This document shows positions 1 through 10,640 of a stretch of 64,000 bases of DNA, piece by piece (position 1 is the first letter of the stretch; every line of letters begins with the position of its first letter). Origin of the DNA: Chelonoidis abingdonii (lineage: Eukaryota > Chordata > Testudines > Testudinidae). The translations under genes and the position numbers were made by a program. The notes below the pieces were generated by a model. It was not told the origin of the DNA and did not search any database. It saw only the letters and a program-made list of their open reading frames with translations. The DNA lies in assembly GCF_003597395.2 (NCBI RefSeq), contig NC_133770.1, positions 206,231,093 through 206,295,092 on the forward strand, written 5' to 3'.

Positions 1-191
1 AACTATGGGATAGCTGAGGAACAGCTACCCACAGTGCACCGCTCCTGAAATCGATGGTAGCCTTGGACCATGGACATAAGCAATCGATTTTTTGATCGCA
101 CTGTGGACGCGCAAAACCGATTTTATAACATCGGTTTTGTAACATCGGTTTAAACTACTTCGAAATAATCGTGCAGTGTAGACGTACCCTG
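1..191. mobile_element. Harbinger-like DNA transposon, terminal fragment cut by the window start
   Basis: The stretch carries several short cgattt/tcggttt blocks and ends with 'cagtgtagacgtaccct', the inverse of the 'gggt.tgtctacact' terminus seen at 60,648. This terminal style matches Harbinger-type elements that I recall as abundant in turtles. Only one end is in the window, so neither its TSD nor its length can be checked. It is non-coding here. Confidence 0.5.
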
Positions 192-1114
192 AGAGTGATT
201 TCTCTTTAAGAAGGCTACAATTATCTAACTAGTGCTTAATTTTGGCCGTTGTGTTTGAGTACCACTTCACATAAATTAAAAGAAAAACAATACATAAAAC
301 AGACACATACAGTTCTGTCAGTGGCCTTCCATTTACAGATGAGATAACCAAGGATATAATCAAGTACAGTATTATATCAGTTCGTTGATTATTGAACTCT
401 TTTTTAAAAGTGAGTCACCCTGTGTTCTTTCACTGACTTTGCCACTGACAACCATCGTTACAGGAATAGGCTTGCTGTGTGTGTTTGTTTTGTTTTTCAA
501 ATGTTTAAGCCTTTTAGCAGATTTTCTCGTAAGGAAAATAGATTCTTTTCCCCCTTAGTTCCATTTGAGAACATGAGGTAAGGGAAAGGAAATAACAGCC
601 TGCATATTTTAAATATTCAACTGTACTATGTACATCTTGAGATCCTTCCTGAAATACTCAGTGTTACTTGCCACTATTTAGATATATTAAATATTGCGAT
701 ATCAAGCAATCATACCTTCCTTTTAATATTTAATATCCACTCCCAAAAATTCCTGAATGGCAACTATGTACATACACCCACTTATATATATGTACATCAT
801 GCTCAGGACACCGAGAACTGCGAGCCACAGTGTTACCTGTCTCCCTTACCAACAGTGAGAGCATTGCTGCTGCTAAGCTCTGTGTCTACCTCCAGATACA
901 TCAGACTGTCTGCCTTGCCAACGAACTCTTCAAAACTCTGCCATCTAAACCTTGCCTTGCAGGTAACAATCAGTGAAGCCCAGGTCTCCAGAGATGTCCA
1001 TCCTCTTGCAATGTCCAAACCCTCTCATAGAAATTATTAAATTTGCTGCCTCCAAAGAGACAGAGTGCACAGCAATCTGGCAGGTTAGCTTAAGACTCAC
1101 TTCACTTTAGAACA
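192..1114. other. Unclassified AT-rich sequence
   Basis: No gene, recognisable element end or long tandem repeat was seen. Two short overlapping open frames on opposite strands near 833-1,040 have no family resemblance and no splice-site support. Confidence 0.5.
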
Positions 1115-1990
1115 CAGCACAGAGATGGTTTTGTAAGAAAATAATAAGTTTATTAGCAAAGAACAGAGATCAGTGATACTAAGCAAGACAAAAAGAGAGA
1201 GATTCAGGTACAAACAAAACTAACATGAAACACACTTTATAGTGAATAAAACTTAATCTTAGCAAGTTACAATCTTTGCCTAAGCAATTTTCTTACGTCA
1301 GGTTACCAGCGTCCTTAGCCCTCCAGATCCAGCTTTCACAGATTAACAGCAGGCTGTTGCCTATGTCTCCTAAGTAATGGATGCCAAAATGGTTTTGCTT
1401 TTATTTCCCAAAACTTATTTTTTGTCCCCAGTAAGGAAGACCTCTGTTGTTCCTCCTTTCCTGTTGACTGCCCATCTCCCTGCTGATTTGTATGTAAATG
1501 GAGCTTCTTCTCTTTTGATTCCATAATACTTAAATTACATTGGAGACAGGTAGATAGCGACAGTTGGTCCTGTCTGGAAGAAAACGTTTTTCTCCCTTTG
1601 CTTGATCACAGACTTTAAAGCATAATATCAGTCGGTGTCCATAATTCCTCATGTAATGTCAATGCATCCATTTCACAATGACATTAATCACAGTTGTGTC
1701 ACCGGCGTTCATAAAGGACCTTACTCAATTTCTCCTTTATAGTACATAATGTTCTATACAATCAATTGATTCAATTGCTTATTCTTTTGGGTTCAAACCC
1801 CCTGTTTTCACCCTGGGATGTCTGGATCCTGATCGTCAAAACACAGTATAGGGAGAGCTGGTAATGATTATGTTGACCAACACTTTCTATTACAAAAGTT
1901 TTTTGCAACCTTTTCTTTGAGAACCTACTCTGTTTGCAGCCAGCTTTTGAGGTTCTGCAAGGGAATGCCCAGAGGCTATAGATATGTCTT
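1115..1990 (-). mobile_element. Possible antisense LTR-like sequence
   Basis: The block reads like an LTR viewed from the opposite strand: 'ataagtttattagcaaag' (1,145-1,162) gives an AATAAA-like signal on the minus strand, followed by long mixed-composition sequence resembling the antisense LTRs at 7,775 and 57,735. No TG...CA boundaries or TSD were found, so the class is tentative and the limits approximate. Confidence 0.25.
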
Positions 1991-2280
1991 GTCTTTGTCC
2001 CACGAAATTCTGGTCAGCTTTTGCTGAAAAATAAACCTTTACAAATTACCATTTCTTTTCTCCTGCTTGTGCTTTCAGGAAAATTTTGGCAACATTCCAA
2101 AATAACTAAAAACATACAAACACTCTGAAGCTGGGATGATGCTACCACCAAAGCAGCAGCAGCACAATGTAAAGACACATAGGAGCAGTCAGAGCAACTG
2201 TAACAAGTGAGAAGGGGCTTTGCTGCCAAGACCCAGAATATACAACTTTAACTCTACCCCCTTGTGTTTATTCTGTATGG

Positions 2281-2689
2281 CTGTGGTTCTGAACCAGGAG
2301 CACACATACCCCTGGGGGTATACAGAGATCATCCAGGGGATGCATCAACTCATCTAGATATTTGCCTAGTCTTACAACAGGCTACATAAAAAGCACTAGC
2401 AAAGTCAGTACAAAAACTAAAATTTCATACCATGACTTGTTTATACTGCTCTATATACTATACACTGAAATGTAAGTATAATATTTATATTCCAACTGAT
2501 TTATTTTATAATTATATAGTAAAAATGAGAAAGTAAGCACTTTTTCAGTAACAGTGGGCTGTGACACTTGTATTTTTATGTCTGATTCTGTAAGCAAGTA
2601 GTTTTTAAGTGAGGTGAAACTTGGGGGTTCGCAAGACAAATCAGACTCTCAAAAGGGGTATGGTAGTCTGGAAAGGTTGAGAGCCACTA
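2281..2689. mobile_element. Non-autonomous hAT-type transposon, about 409 bp
   Basis: The left end 'ctgtggttctgaacc' and right end 'ggttgagagccacta' are inverted, the CAGTGGTTCTCAACC type. Flanking 8-mers ctgtatgg (2,273-2,280) and ctgaatgg (2,690-2,697) match 7/8, as expected of a hAT TSD. The interior is AT-rich and non-coding. The short minus-strand open frame inside it is not a gene. Confidence 0.75.
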
Positions 2690-3378
2690 CTGAATGGTAC
2701 CATCCTTAAATTACACCATCACATACTATTTTTTCCACAGGATATTCTCTCATTTAATGCACAGGATGGATGCACCGGGGTGCAGAATTAAAGGTTGCTT
2801 GGCAAACTAAGTCTGGTGTTTTCTAACATTTGACTGCTTCACTTTGCAACCTAAATAACATTCTTTGAATGTAGGCTCTCCAATGTAATTATTATATAAT
2901 ATTGGTTAAATGTCAGTGTACTTGGCACTGAAAAAGACATAAAAGATACAGGCCCTACCCAAGGTGCTTATAGACTAAACAGATAACGCGACACACACCA
3001 GAGATAACTGTGTATTCACTCATGTAGATTTTTTGCATTAAAAATACCAGAGAAACAGCTGTGCTGATTTTAAGAAATGTTTTCAGTGGTGAACATGAAA
3101 ACATGATTAATACGGAACTATATTGTGTCCTGTCTTACCCATGCACCACATACTTTGGGTGACTATTTATGGCAGACCAAACAAAAAACAGTTATCTATG
3201 CCTACTCAGTCGTAACAACTGTTTCCTTTTCTAGAATTATATTTAACATTGCAAGTTAATCAGCAGACATTCTGTGCAATTAACTGAAAGATTATTATTG
3301 AACAAACACTGGCAATGAGCTCCACCTTGGACTAGACACAAATATCACTCTCTGCCCTGCGGAGTTCATAGTCTAAAT
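2690..3378. other. Unclassified sequence
   Basis: No gene or clear element is visible. The text is AT-rich with no long tandem repeat. Confidence 0.5.
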
Positions 3379-3662
3379 CAGGGATCGGAAACGTGCACCT
3401 GGCCGGTTTATTTACTTGCCATGTCCACAGGTTTGGCTGATGGCGGCTCCCACTGGCCGTGGTTCTCTACTCCAGGCCAATGGGGGCTGCGTGAAGTGGC
3501 GCAGGATGAGGGATGTGTTGGCTGCGGCTTCCTGCAGCAGCGAACCGTGGCCAGGGGGACCTGCGATCAGCCAAACTTGTAGACATGGCAAGTAAACAAA
3601 CCGGCCCAGCTCATCAGGGGGCTTACCTTGGTGGGCCACGGGCCAAATGTTGCCAATCCCTG
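3379..3662. mobile_element. Hairpin hAT MITE, 284 bp
   Basis: The ends 'cagggatcggaaac' and 'gttgccaatccctg' are inverted. The flanks gtctaaat (3,371-3,378) and atctaaat (3,663-3,670) match 7/8, as for a hAT 8-bp TSD. The interior is largely self-complementary: the arm starting 'ggtttatttacttgcc' near 3,405 pairs with 'ggcaagtaaacaaacc' near 3,587-3,602. The 75-codon minus-strand open frame here is a by-product of this GC-rich hairpin. Confidence 0.8.
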
Positions 3663-4376
3663 ATCTAAATGCTAAATAATAATAGCTAATAGTAATAGAA
3701 AAATACTATAAGTGGTAGCTGTAACAGAAAAAACAAAAATATATCATCCACTGAAATGGAATAAATAAGCAGGACCATCAATATCTCAAAGTCAGTTAAA
3801 TTGTAATTCAGTTGTAATTGATGCAGTTGGTAACATGTCAGACCAACTGATTATTTGTATCTCTGTATTTTTACCTAACCATTTTAATTAAACTGCGAAC
3901 AGCTTCATATTCCAACTCTCTTATTTGCAGGGTTCAAATACACAAGGAACCCAGGAATACCCATTACGGTGGAAAAGGTCAGTTCATAAAACAATAAAAA
4001 CAAACAAACAAAATATCTGTCACAGATTCATGGCGTGTTCCATAACATCTCTCAAACAAGAGCCATGCTGTTTAAAAAAATATGTTTAGACATTAAGAAA
4101 TACCATAGGCACTAAAAGACGTCAGTGTTTGCTGTTGCTATGATCCCCAGCAATGACTGAGTTGTGGGGGTAGGAGGCATAAAGTCCTCAAAAATGGCAT
4201 CCTGTTTAGAAGTGAATACTTTAAAAATACAAATAAAATGAGTGATACAACATCCAGGATTCCTTCACAAGAGACGTCATCAGTCAGAGGTCTAGAGTGT
4301 TTATAAAAAAGAACATTGTGAGTTATAGTTGTCTTTCATTACAAATCAAGCTTTTACTCTGAATGCAGGAGACTAA
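3663..4376. other. Unclassified sequence with one short exon-like stretch
   Basis: No element ends are visible. It contains the candidate micro-exon at 3,931-3,977, described separately, and otherwise AT-rich unique-looking text. Confidence 0.5.
3931..3977 (+). other. Candidate 47-nt exon (very tentative)
   Basis: A pyrimidine-rich tract ending 'ctcttatttgcag' precedes 47 nt that are open in all three frames and are followed by 'gtcagt', a plausible donor. Frame 1 reads GSNTQGTQEYPLRWK and frame 3 reads FKYTRNPGIPITVEK. I recognise neither. Such acceptor-donor pairs arise often by chance in a window this long, and no neighbouring exon was identified. Confidence 0.15.
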
Positions 4377-4674
4377 AGCTTTGTCTACACTGGAAATTGA
4401 ACGACGAAACTTTCGTTGTTCAAGGGTGTGAAAGAAACTCCTCCCCAAATGACAAAGGTTTTGCCAACGGAAAGTACTGGTGTGAACAGCACTTTGTTAG
4501 CAGGAGTGCTCTCCTGCCAACAAAGCTACAGCCGCTTGTTGGAGAGGGAAGGTTTTTTTGTCGGCCAGAGAGCTCTCTCCAGCTGACAAACAGCGGCTAC
4601 ACTGTGCACCTTTTAGAGGCATGGCTGTAGCAGCACAGCCATGTCGTTAAAAGGTGCGCAGTGTAGACAAAGCC
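4377..4674. mobile_element. Short DNA transposon with GCTTTGTCTACACTG termini, about 298 bp
   Basis: The left 'gctttgtctacactgg' and right 'cagtgtagacaaagc' are inverted repeats enclosing a moderately GC-rich, non-coding interior. The ends belong to the same TCTACACT style as elements at 1, 6,984 and 60,648. No convincing TSD was seen, so the superfamily is unassigned (Harbinger-like by terminus). A 77-codon plus-strand open frame inside it is not considered a gene. Confidence 0.65.
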
Positions 4675-5656
4675 ATAGATAGAAAGATAAAGCGAGAAGA
4701 AAATGATTGTACATCCTCAGGAAACGGCAAGGAAGTTTCACTGTTCTATAGAACCAACTGAGCAGAAGCGTTTGCTAACTAACAAGTACACAGATGGGGA
4801 CCAAATTCAAACGTGAGTCTGACTCTAAATTGATGTAATACACATTGTCCAGCCTTCTCTTCTATCAGCTTAGACTCACATCTATTTACTGATGTATAAC
4901 TTCACTTTACACATCACCTCTGAATTTGACTCAGCAGCAATTCATTTGAGCTACAAATACTGTACAACATATGGAGGAGACAAATGGGAGACGGCATGAT
5001 AGAAGTATATAAAATGACAAAAGGTATAAAAAAAGACAGTGGGATACACCTGTTTTCCCTCTCATAACGGAACAAAGCAGCATTCAAATGAAACTGGAAG
5101 GCACAAAACATTAAATCTGAAAAGAAAACTCTGTTTATTTGGGTATGTGTGTTTGTTTTGTTTTTATTTTTGTTTGATGTAATGCATAAATTAACTTGTG
5201 CAACTCACCACTACATAATATCAAGGCCAAGAGATTAGCAGGATTCTAAAAAGGATTAGACATTTATATGGGATGAGCATATCTAGGTAAATAAAACAGA
5301 TCACAAACTTCTAATGGGCGTGAACCTTCATTGTGCAAGGTTGTGCTAAGTGCCAGGTTTAGGAAGAAACTTCCACGTGCAGGCTATTCTATAATTGGCA
5401 GCTACAGAGCATCTTCCTCTGAAGCATTTGATATTGGACAAAGTCAGAGACAGGGTACCTGAGTAGGTGGACTGTTCATCTGATACAATACTTTTATTCC
5501 TAGTCACATATTGTTTGATTTCACAAAATATTATTTCCCTGAATTTTGCAAACATGCAAACACTTATGAACTGTAGGTGGCAAGAAAGATTCAATAGCAT
5601 GTTCCTTCAATTAAGATCTGAAAGAGCTCTGTCTACACTTCTCTGACATTCCCAAC
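4675..5656. other. Unclassified sequence
   Basis: No gene is visible. 'gctctgtctacactt' near 5,625 resembles a TCTACACT terminus, so the solo LTR that follows may have landed just inside a decayed element. Confidence 0.4.
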
Positions 5657-6329
5657 TGTAGCGGGGTGACTACTCGCTCCAGCCTGGAAGGGGTTGCAAA
5701 AGCCCTGCAGAGGGCAAAGTAAAACCCTGGCTGATTGGGGGAAGTGGCTGCAGCTGGGGCCATGCCCCAAACTGAGCAACAGGGCCTTATAAGGTGGCCA
5801 GGGAAGCCAGGAGCAAACAGTCTCCCTCTGCCTGTAGAGGGAGAAGGGCCTGGCTGCAGGGAGCTAAAGATAGAGTACCTGAGTGAAGCAGGGCTGAGGA
5901 CAGGCTGGGGAGCTCCAGCCTGGAAAGCCCCAGGCTGTGGCCTAGCATAAGGCCAAGAGGTACTGGGGGTTGCAGGGGGCAGCCCAGGAGTAGGCAAAGG
6001 CAGCAGGTCCAAACCCCTTTGCCTATGATGAGCGGCTGATCCTGCAGTCTGCTTCAGTGAATGGGGGCTAGATGGAGACTGGGCAGTAGCCAAAACTGAG
6101 GCAAAGTGGGGATAGTGGGTTGGGGGTTCCCCAGGGAGGGAGACCCAGATGGATGGGTTACTGTCAGGGGGCAGCACCCCATGTAAAAGGGCACTGGGTC
6201 CAAGGACGGACACAGGGGCCAGAGGACAGGCGGATCACTGGCCTGCAGAGGGCGCTCCGGAGTTGAATCAAGCTAATTCCCAGAACAGACCAGCAGGAGG
6301 CACTGTAGGGGTGAGTCCCCACGTCTACA
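5657..6329 (+). mobile_element. Solo LTR, 673 bp, perfect 5-bp TSD
   Basis: The block starts 'tgtagcggggtgac' and ends 'tccccacgtctaca', giving TG...CA termini with inverted ends (tgtag.ggggt / ccccac..ctaca). The 5-mer ccaac flanks it exactly at 5,652-5,656 and 6,330-6,334. A TATA-like 'ccttataagg' near 5,785 suggests plus orientation. No internal retroelement sequence adjoins it, so it is a solo LTR formed by LTR-LTR recombination. The 200-codon minus-strand open frame over this region reflects its GC content and repeat origin, not a host gene. Confidence 0.85.
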
Positions 6330-6983
6330 CCAACACACTAACGGAAGAGAAGACTCAATAAAAAAGCAGATCCTACCACTATTTTAAAGAGAAAGTTCAC
6401 ATTTTTATACATCCTAAGGAAGCGAAAAGGCCAAAAATCCAGTGTTTCCCTTTAAGATGTAGTGCTATAAAGATATATACAGATATAATCATATACAGTA
6501 CTGTAAATAAAACTATTAGTAAAGCAACCACTAGACAAAAATCAGTTAGCTATAGCATCAATTTCCTAATATTTTTGTAGCGTTTTAAAACCCGAAGAGA
6601 ATATTTTCCAAAGAATGCTTCGTAGCCTTGTTTCAGGTCAGTTTCTGGACATGTGCAATTGTACCCATGAGCTACTGGAAATCCCCACCTCCTTTCTCGG
6701 ATCATGACTTAGATCTCCTCAGATATGAAAATAAAATCAGGTTCCCTTATTATTTAATAAAATAGATTTCACAAGTAGGAATATCATGAATCTTCCAAAT
6801 TTCTGGGCACACAATCCTTCCCTCACACAGAGAAAAGGATGTTCAATTCCACTCTACAGTACTTTGCTCTCTAAAAATACAGGCCCCATGCTCAAACACT
6901 GATTATTCCAAACCTTCCCTTTTGTCAAACACTTCCACAGTGTTTCCTGTAGAAGATATTCTATGAAGATCATGGATAGACTT
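6330..6983. other. Unclassified AT-rich sequence
   Basis: No gene or element ends were recognised after the TSD of the solo LTR. Confidence 0.5.
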
Positions 6984-7270
6984 GAGCCAGGTCTACACTG
7001 GGAGCACTTTCCCTGTATTGCTGTACAACATCAGCAAAGTGCTCCTATGCGAACACAGCTTCTACCAGCAAAACTGCGATTTTGCCAGTACAGCTTATTC
7101 CGGCCTCACACCAAACAAATAAGTTATACTGGGAAAACTGCATTTGCCAGTGTAAGTGAGCGTATACGAAGGGCTTATGTCAGCACAGCTCTGTCCAGCA
7201 GGGATCACACCTCCTTACACCCCAACGAACATAGCTATGCCAACAAATGTTTGTAGCGTAGATCTTGCTC
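6984..7270. mobile_element. Short DNA transposon with GAGC.AGGTCTACACT termini, about 287 bp
   Basis: The left end 'gagccaggtctacactgg' and the right end 'gcgtagatcttgctc' (inverse 'gagcaagatctacgc') form an imperfect terminal inverted repeat. The interior is non-coding despite a 97-codon chance open frame. No clear TSD was found, so the superfamily is open. Confidence 0.55.
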
Positions 7271-7774
7271 TAGTCAGGCACTCAGTCTGTGGGTCACACA
7301 ATCTAACACACTTAAACTCTATATTTAAAATCTCATAAAAGTCTTCGTTTATCGTGCATGAACTTTTGAACAGATCACACAATACAAATTACACTAAAAT
7401 ATTTCTTACTGAGCCAGTTTTCCAAGATACAGCAACTGTTAAGTTTTACTGGATTTTGAAAATTATTTCTGTTAAGATCACATAAACATGCATACTTAAC
7501 TATATATACATAATATTTGGTTTCTGAAAATTCTCACACATCACCAGGAAACAAGTCATTTGTTCTGACGTGAAATCATATAATAATATTGGAATCAGTA
7601 ATAACATACTAAGATCAATATGCCTTGTTTGCAGTATGAAATGTAAACAAGGACTAGTTCAAACAGTAATTCTTTACCATTTGGGGAATACTCAGTTCTG
7701 GACACTGTTCTTATTTACAAGTGTGTGTTGTCTACATTAAATCATCCCTCATAATATACAAAATGAAAAGACAT
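7271..7774. other. Unclassified AT-rich sequence
   Basis: Nothing recognisable was seen. Confidence 0.5.
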
Positions 7775-8925
7775 TGTGATGGGTTAGACCCCCTTTTTGG
7801 GATGCCACCAGATGTGCTGGGGTCCCACTGAGCCCACCTGTCCTACCACCCTGGGTTTCCCTTACTCTGTGCTGCTGTGACAGGCTCTTAAGCCCCTTTC
7901 TAGCACACACACAGGCAGCGACATGCCCAGCTGCAGAATCACAGAATCTGCCATTAGCTCTCTATGGGAGGGCTCAGCTAGGGGAATGCCCAGCTCTCCT
8001 ATGCACACATCCTTCAGAGTGTATACAGCACAAGACAATATAATTTTGGGTTTAGAGATCTATATAGTGAAAGCTCATAAAAATCACCCCCTCCCTCAGT
8101 GTGGATGGAGATATGCACAGCTCTTTGCCTCTCCCCACCCCCAGTTATGCACAAACTGGGTTTTGTAGTAAACAAAAAAATGTTAATTAACTACAAAAGT
8201 TAATAAATTTTTAATGATTATAAGAAATAGCAAACAGAACAAAGCAGATTACTGGGCATATAAAACAAAACATGCAAGCTAAGCTCAATACACTAAAGAA
8301 ACAGGTTACAAATATTAATTCCTCACCCTAAAAGTTGTTTTAAGCAAGTTGCAGAGTTTCTGCAGCTCAGAGTTTCAGTTATTTTTCTTTACAGGCTAGA
8401 CTCCCGTCTCAGCCTGGACTTAGCTCTTGCCTTTCCCCAGCTTAGTTCCTTTGTTTCTTCGGGAGCTTTTAGCAGTTTTTCTTCTTGGGCAGGGAGGCAA
8501 TGGAGAAGAGCCCTGATTGACTCACTTTCCAGTCTTAAATAGGATTTACATAAGGTGGAAATCCTTTGTTTCCAGTGGAAAAATACCAGCAGTGTCCAAG
8601 GTGGTACTCCATACAATGTGCCATCATCACATGGCCTTGCAGTATTAAAGCAACCATGAGACAAGGTTATTTGGTATGTCCACAGGAAGGAACTCCAGGA
8701 AGACCAGAGACGAGCATCTGCAAAGACCCATTCCATTGTCTTTCCTAATGGCCTATTCAGGCTGACTGCCTATTTTCTGGTGAGCATTCCCCAAGTACAC
8801 ACACAGTTTTAATTGTTACATAGTTATGTAACCCCCAAGGAGATTCCCAGATTCCTGGGGCTCTGTCGGCTGGCAGCTCAGGGAGAGGCACACTGTCCCT
8901 CGTGGGGAGGGGGAGCCAAGGCAGA
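7775..8925 (-). mobile_element. LTR-like sequence antisense to the plus strand, adjoining a gypsy pol fragment
   Basis: It begins 'tgtgatgggttagac', whose complement resembles an LTR 3' end (...aacccatcaca). It then runs through T/A-rich sequence with reverse polyadenylation-like signals (near 8,190-8,220) into sequence that meets a truncated reverse-transcriptase frame at about 8,925. Being downstream of pol in minus orientation, it sits where a 3' LTR would. The inner boundary and TSD are not resolved, so it could be an unrelated LTR. Confidence 0.35.
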
Positions 8926-10015
8926 CTTGGGGGCATCCTCTCAAACTGGTAGAATCCCAAAGGGCAAATGAAAACTGTTTTCGTCTTCAGAGCTCATCGG
9001 GATCTGGTAGTAGCTGCTTCATAAATCTAAGACAGAGAACCATCTGCTTCCTGCTAGGCAAGCTAAGGCATCATATACCCTGGGTACAGTATATTGATCT
9101 GGGACGGTCCTTTTATTCAGTGTGCGATAGTCCACACACATGCACACAGTCCCATTTTTCTTCTGCACCACCACAATGAGGGATGCATAGGGGCTACAGG
9201 ATTCAGAAATGTTCCTGCTTCCAATAGTTCTTGGATATGCTTTCTGAAATGCTTACAGTCTTCAGGACCTTTCCCAAAAAGGCCTGTCATCTGCCAAACG
9301 AATGGTGTGTCCCACATTAATGGCACCCCCACATCCCATTCCTCAGTGGAAAACACATTAGGTCTCTCACTTAGCTGTTTTTTCAACCGGTCTTTCCAAC
9401 TGGGAGATACAGGAAAATCACCAAAATCAAGAAGATCAGGATCCAATGCCTTACAGTTGCAGGGTTCACAACTCTCTCTACTCTATACAATCGTGCCAAC
9501 GCCATTCCTTTCCTGAGGGCTATGGGATGGTTGGTTTCATTTCTTACTCTTATCATAATGCCAGCTTCCTCCGTCAATAGTAAGGACAATAAACGTCTCT
9601 GAACCATCAGACCACTAGGGAGGTTATCTCCATCAAAGGACTCCATCATCACTGTATGAGGAAGGCTGTTACTGTGCTTCTCAAGTTTTCCTCTCAAGTC
9701 AATCTCACCATGGGGGGTATGGACAAAACAGCTTTGAATACTCTTACAACTTTCCCTAGTGACTCATCAACAGAGCTATCATGGTCATAATGTGTTGTGG
9801 ATGAGCCCACGGTTGGCTCTTGCCATGGAGGGCGAGCCATGCCTGGGGTCTTCTGGCCCAAACGATCACAAAGAGTGACCAAAGACTGGAACATGTTGCT
9901 GTTGGTTCCAATCAATATGGGACTGCCAACTGGTGGATGTCATTAGTGCTCTTGGTAATTGTAGAGGGAAATACAAGAAAACCTCTCCCTAGAGTTTATA
10001 CTAACCTATTGGTAT
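8926..10015 (-). pseudogene. Ty3/gypsy pol fragment (protease to N-terminal reverse transcriptase)
   Basis: Read on the minus strand, the region gives retropepsin-side sequence around 9,690-9,960 (IGTNSNMFQSLV), then a linker (LSERPNVFSTEEWDVG, 9,345-9,400), then the reverse-transcriptase start: a CVDYRTLN-type motif near 9,115-9,135 followed by SRWFSVLDL near 9,020 and GFYQFERMP at about 8,935-8,960. These are canonical Ty3/gypsy RT blocks in the right order. Frame changes and stops separate them, and the polymerase catalytic (Y/F)xDD block, RNase H and integrase are absent because the frame ends at the LTR-like sequence at about 8,925. It is a dead, internally deleted retrotransposon, of a family different from the one at 48,961. 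Confidence 0.8.
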
Positions 10016-10438
10016 GACCAGCTATTCTAACTAACAAAAGTTGATACCTGTAGTTTAGATATCAATAACTTCTCCCTCCTTAACAGATAAATATAATCCA
10101 ACATACATTATATAAAAAAACTCCTTGACACCTAATGCACAACTTTGCATGGCAATGGTTTTAAGAGGTTACAGTTTAGGTTATGGCTGAGATGACACAA
10201 CTGTGGATAATTAAAGTGCAAGAAGTAATCTTGCAAGTTGAGGATGCTCTCATAACGTACGTGCAAACAGAGAGAGAGAGAGAGAGAGAAAAAGAAAAAA
10301 AAGGATAGCGTAAGATCATCTTGCTAAAAACTTGTCAGAACTACGTTACCTTACCTTACCTTTCTGAAGAAAAGAACTCTGTGTATTCTGCTCTGTCAAA
10401 TGTTACTAGACTAGGAGGGTTTTGTAGTAGCAGAGCAG
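10016..10438. other. Unclassified sequence with a (GA)n tract
   Basis: Apart from the GA microsatellite at 10,269-10,289, listed separately, nothing is recognisable. Confidence 0.5.
10269..10289 (+). repeat. (AG)n microsatellite
   Basis: About ten uninterrupted AG units followed by an A-rich tail. Confidence 0.9.
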
Positions 10439-10640
10439 GGTACTGGAGACTAGAATCAGGACACCTCAGTTCTGATTCCTATTTCTGGTTCTGCCCTCAA
10501 CTTATATGACACTGGGCAAGTCACTTTGTTAAGTGTGGCTCAGGAAGGCCATCTTCAAAATGGGGATAACACTCCCTACCTATCTACCTACCAGAGTTAT
10601 GAAGTTCAATTAATGTTTGTAAACATGTAGATATCCTCAG
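10439..10640 (+). repeat. MIR/CORE-type SINE, degraded
   Basis: The order of blocks matches a MIR-like tRNA-derived SINE: 'ggttctgccctcaac', 'gacactgggcaagtcactt', then 'caaaatggggataacac' and a 'ctacc..agagttatgaag' tail. Several substitutions and small indels indicate an old copy. The 62-codon open frame inside is not a gene. Confidence 0.65.

Noticed and set aside
5611..6213. 200-codon minus-strand open frame
   Set aside because: It lies almost wholly inside the solo LTR with a perfect TSD; proline/serine-rich translation is compositional.
4377..7270. The TCTACACT-ended elements as one large transposon
   Set aside because: Each short block has its own inverted ends; the text between them is unique and an LTR with its own TSD lies between.
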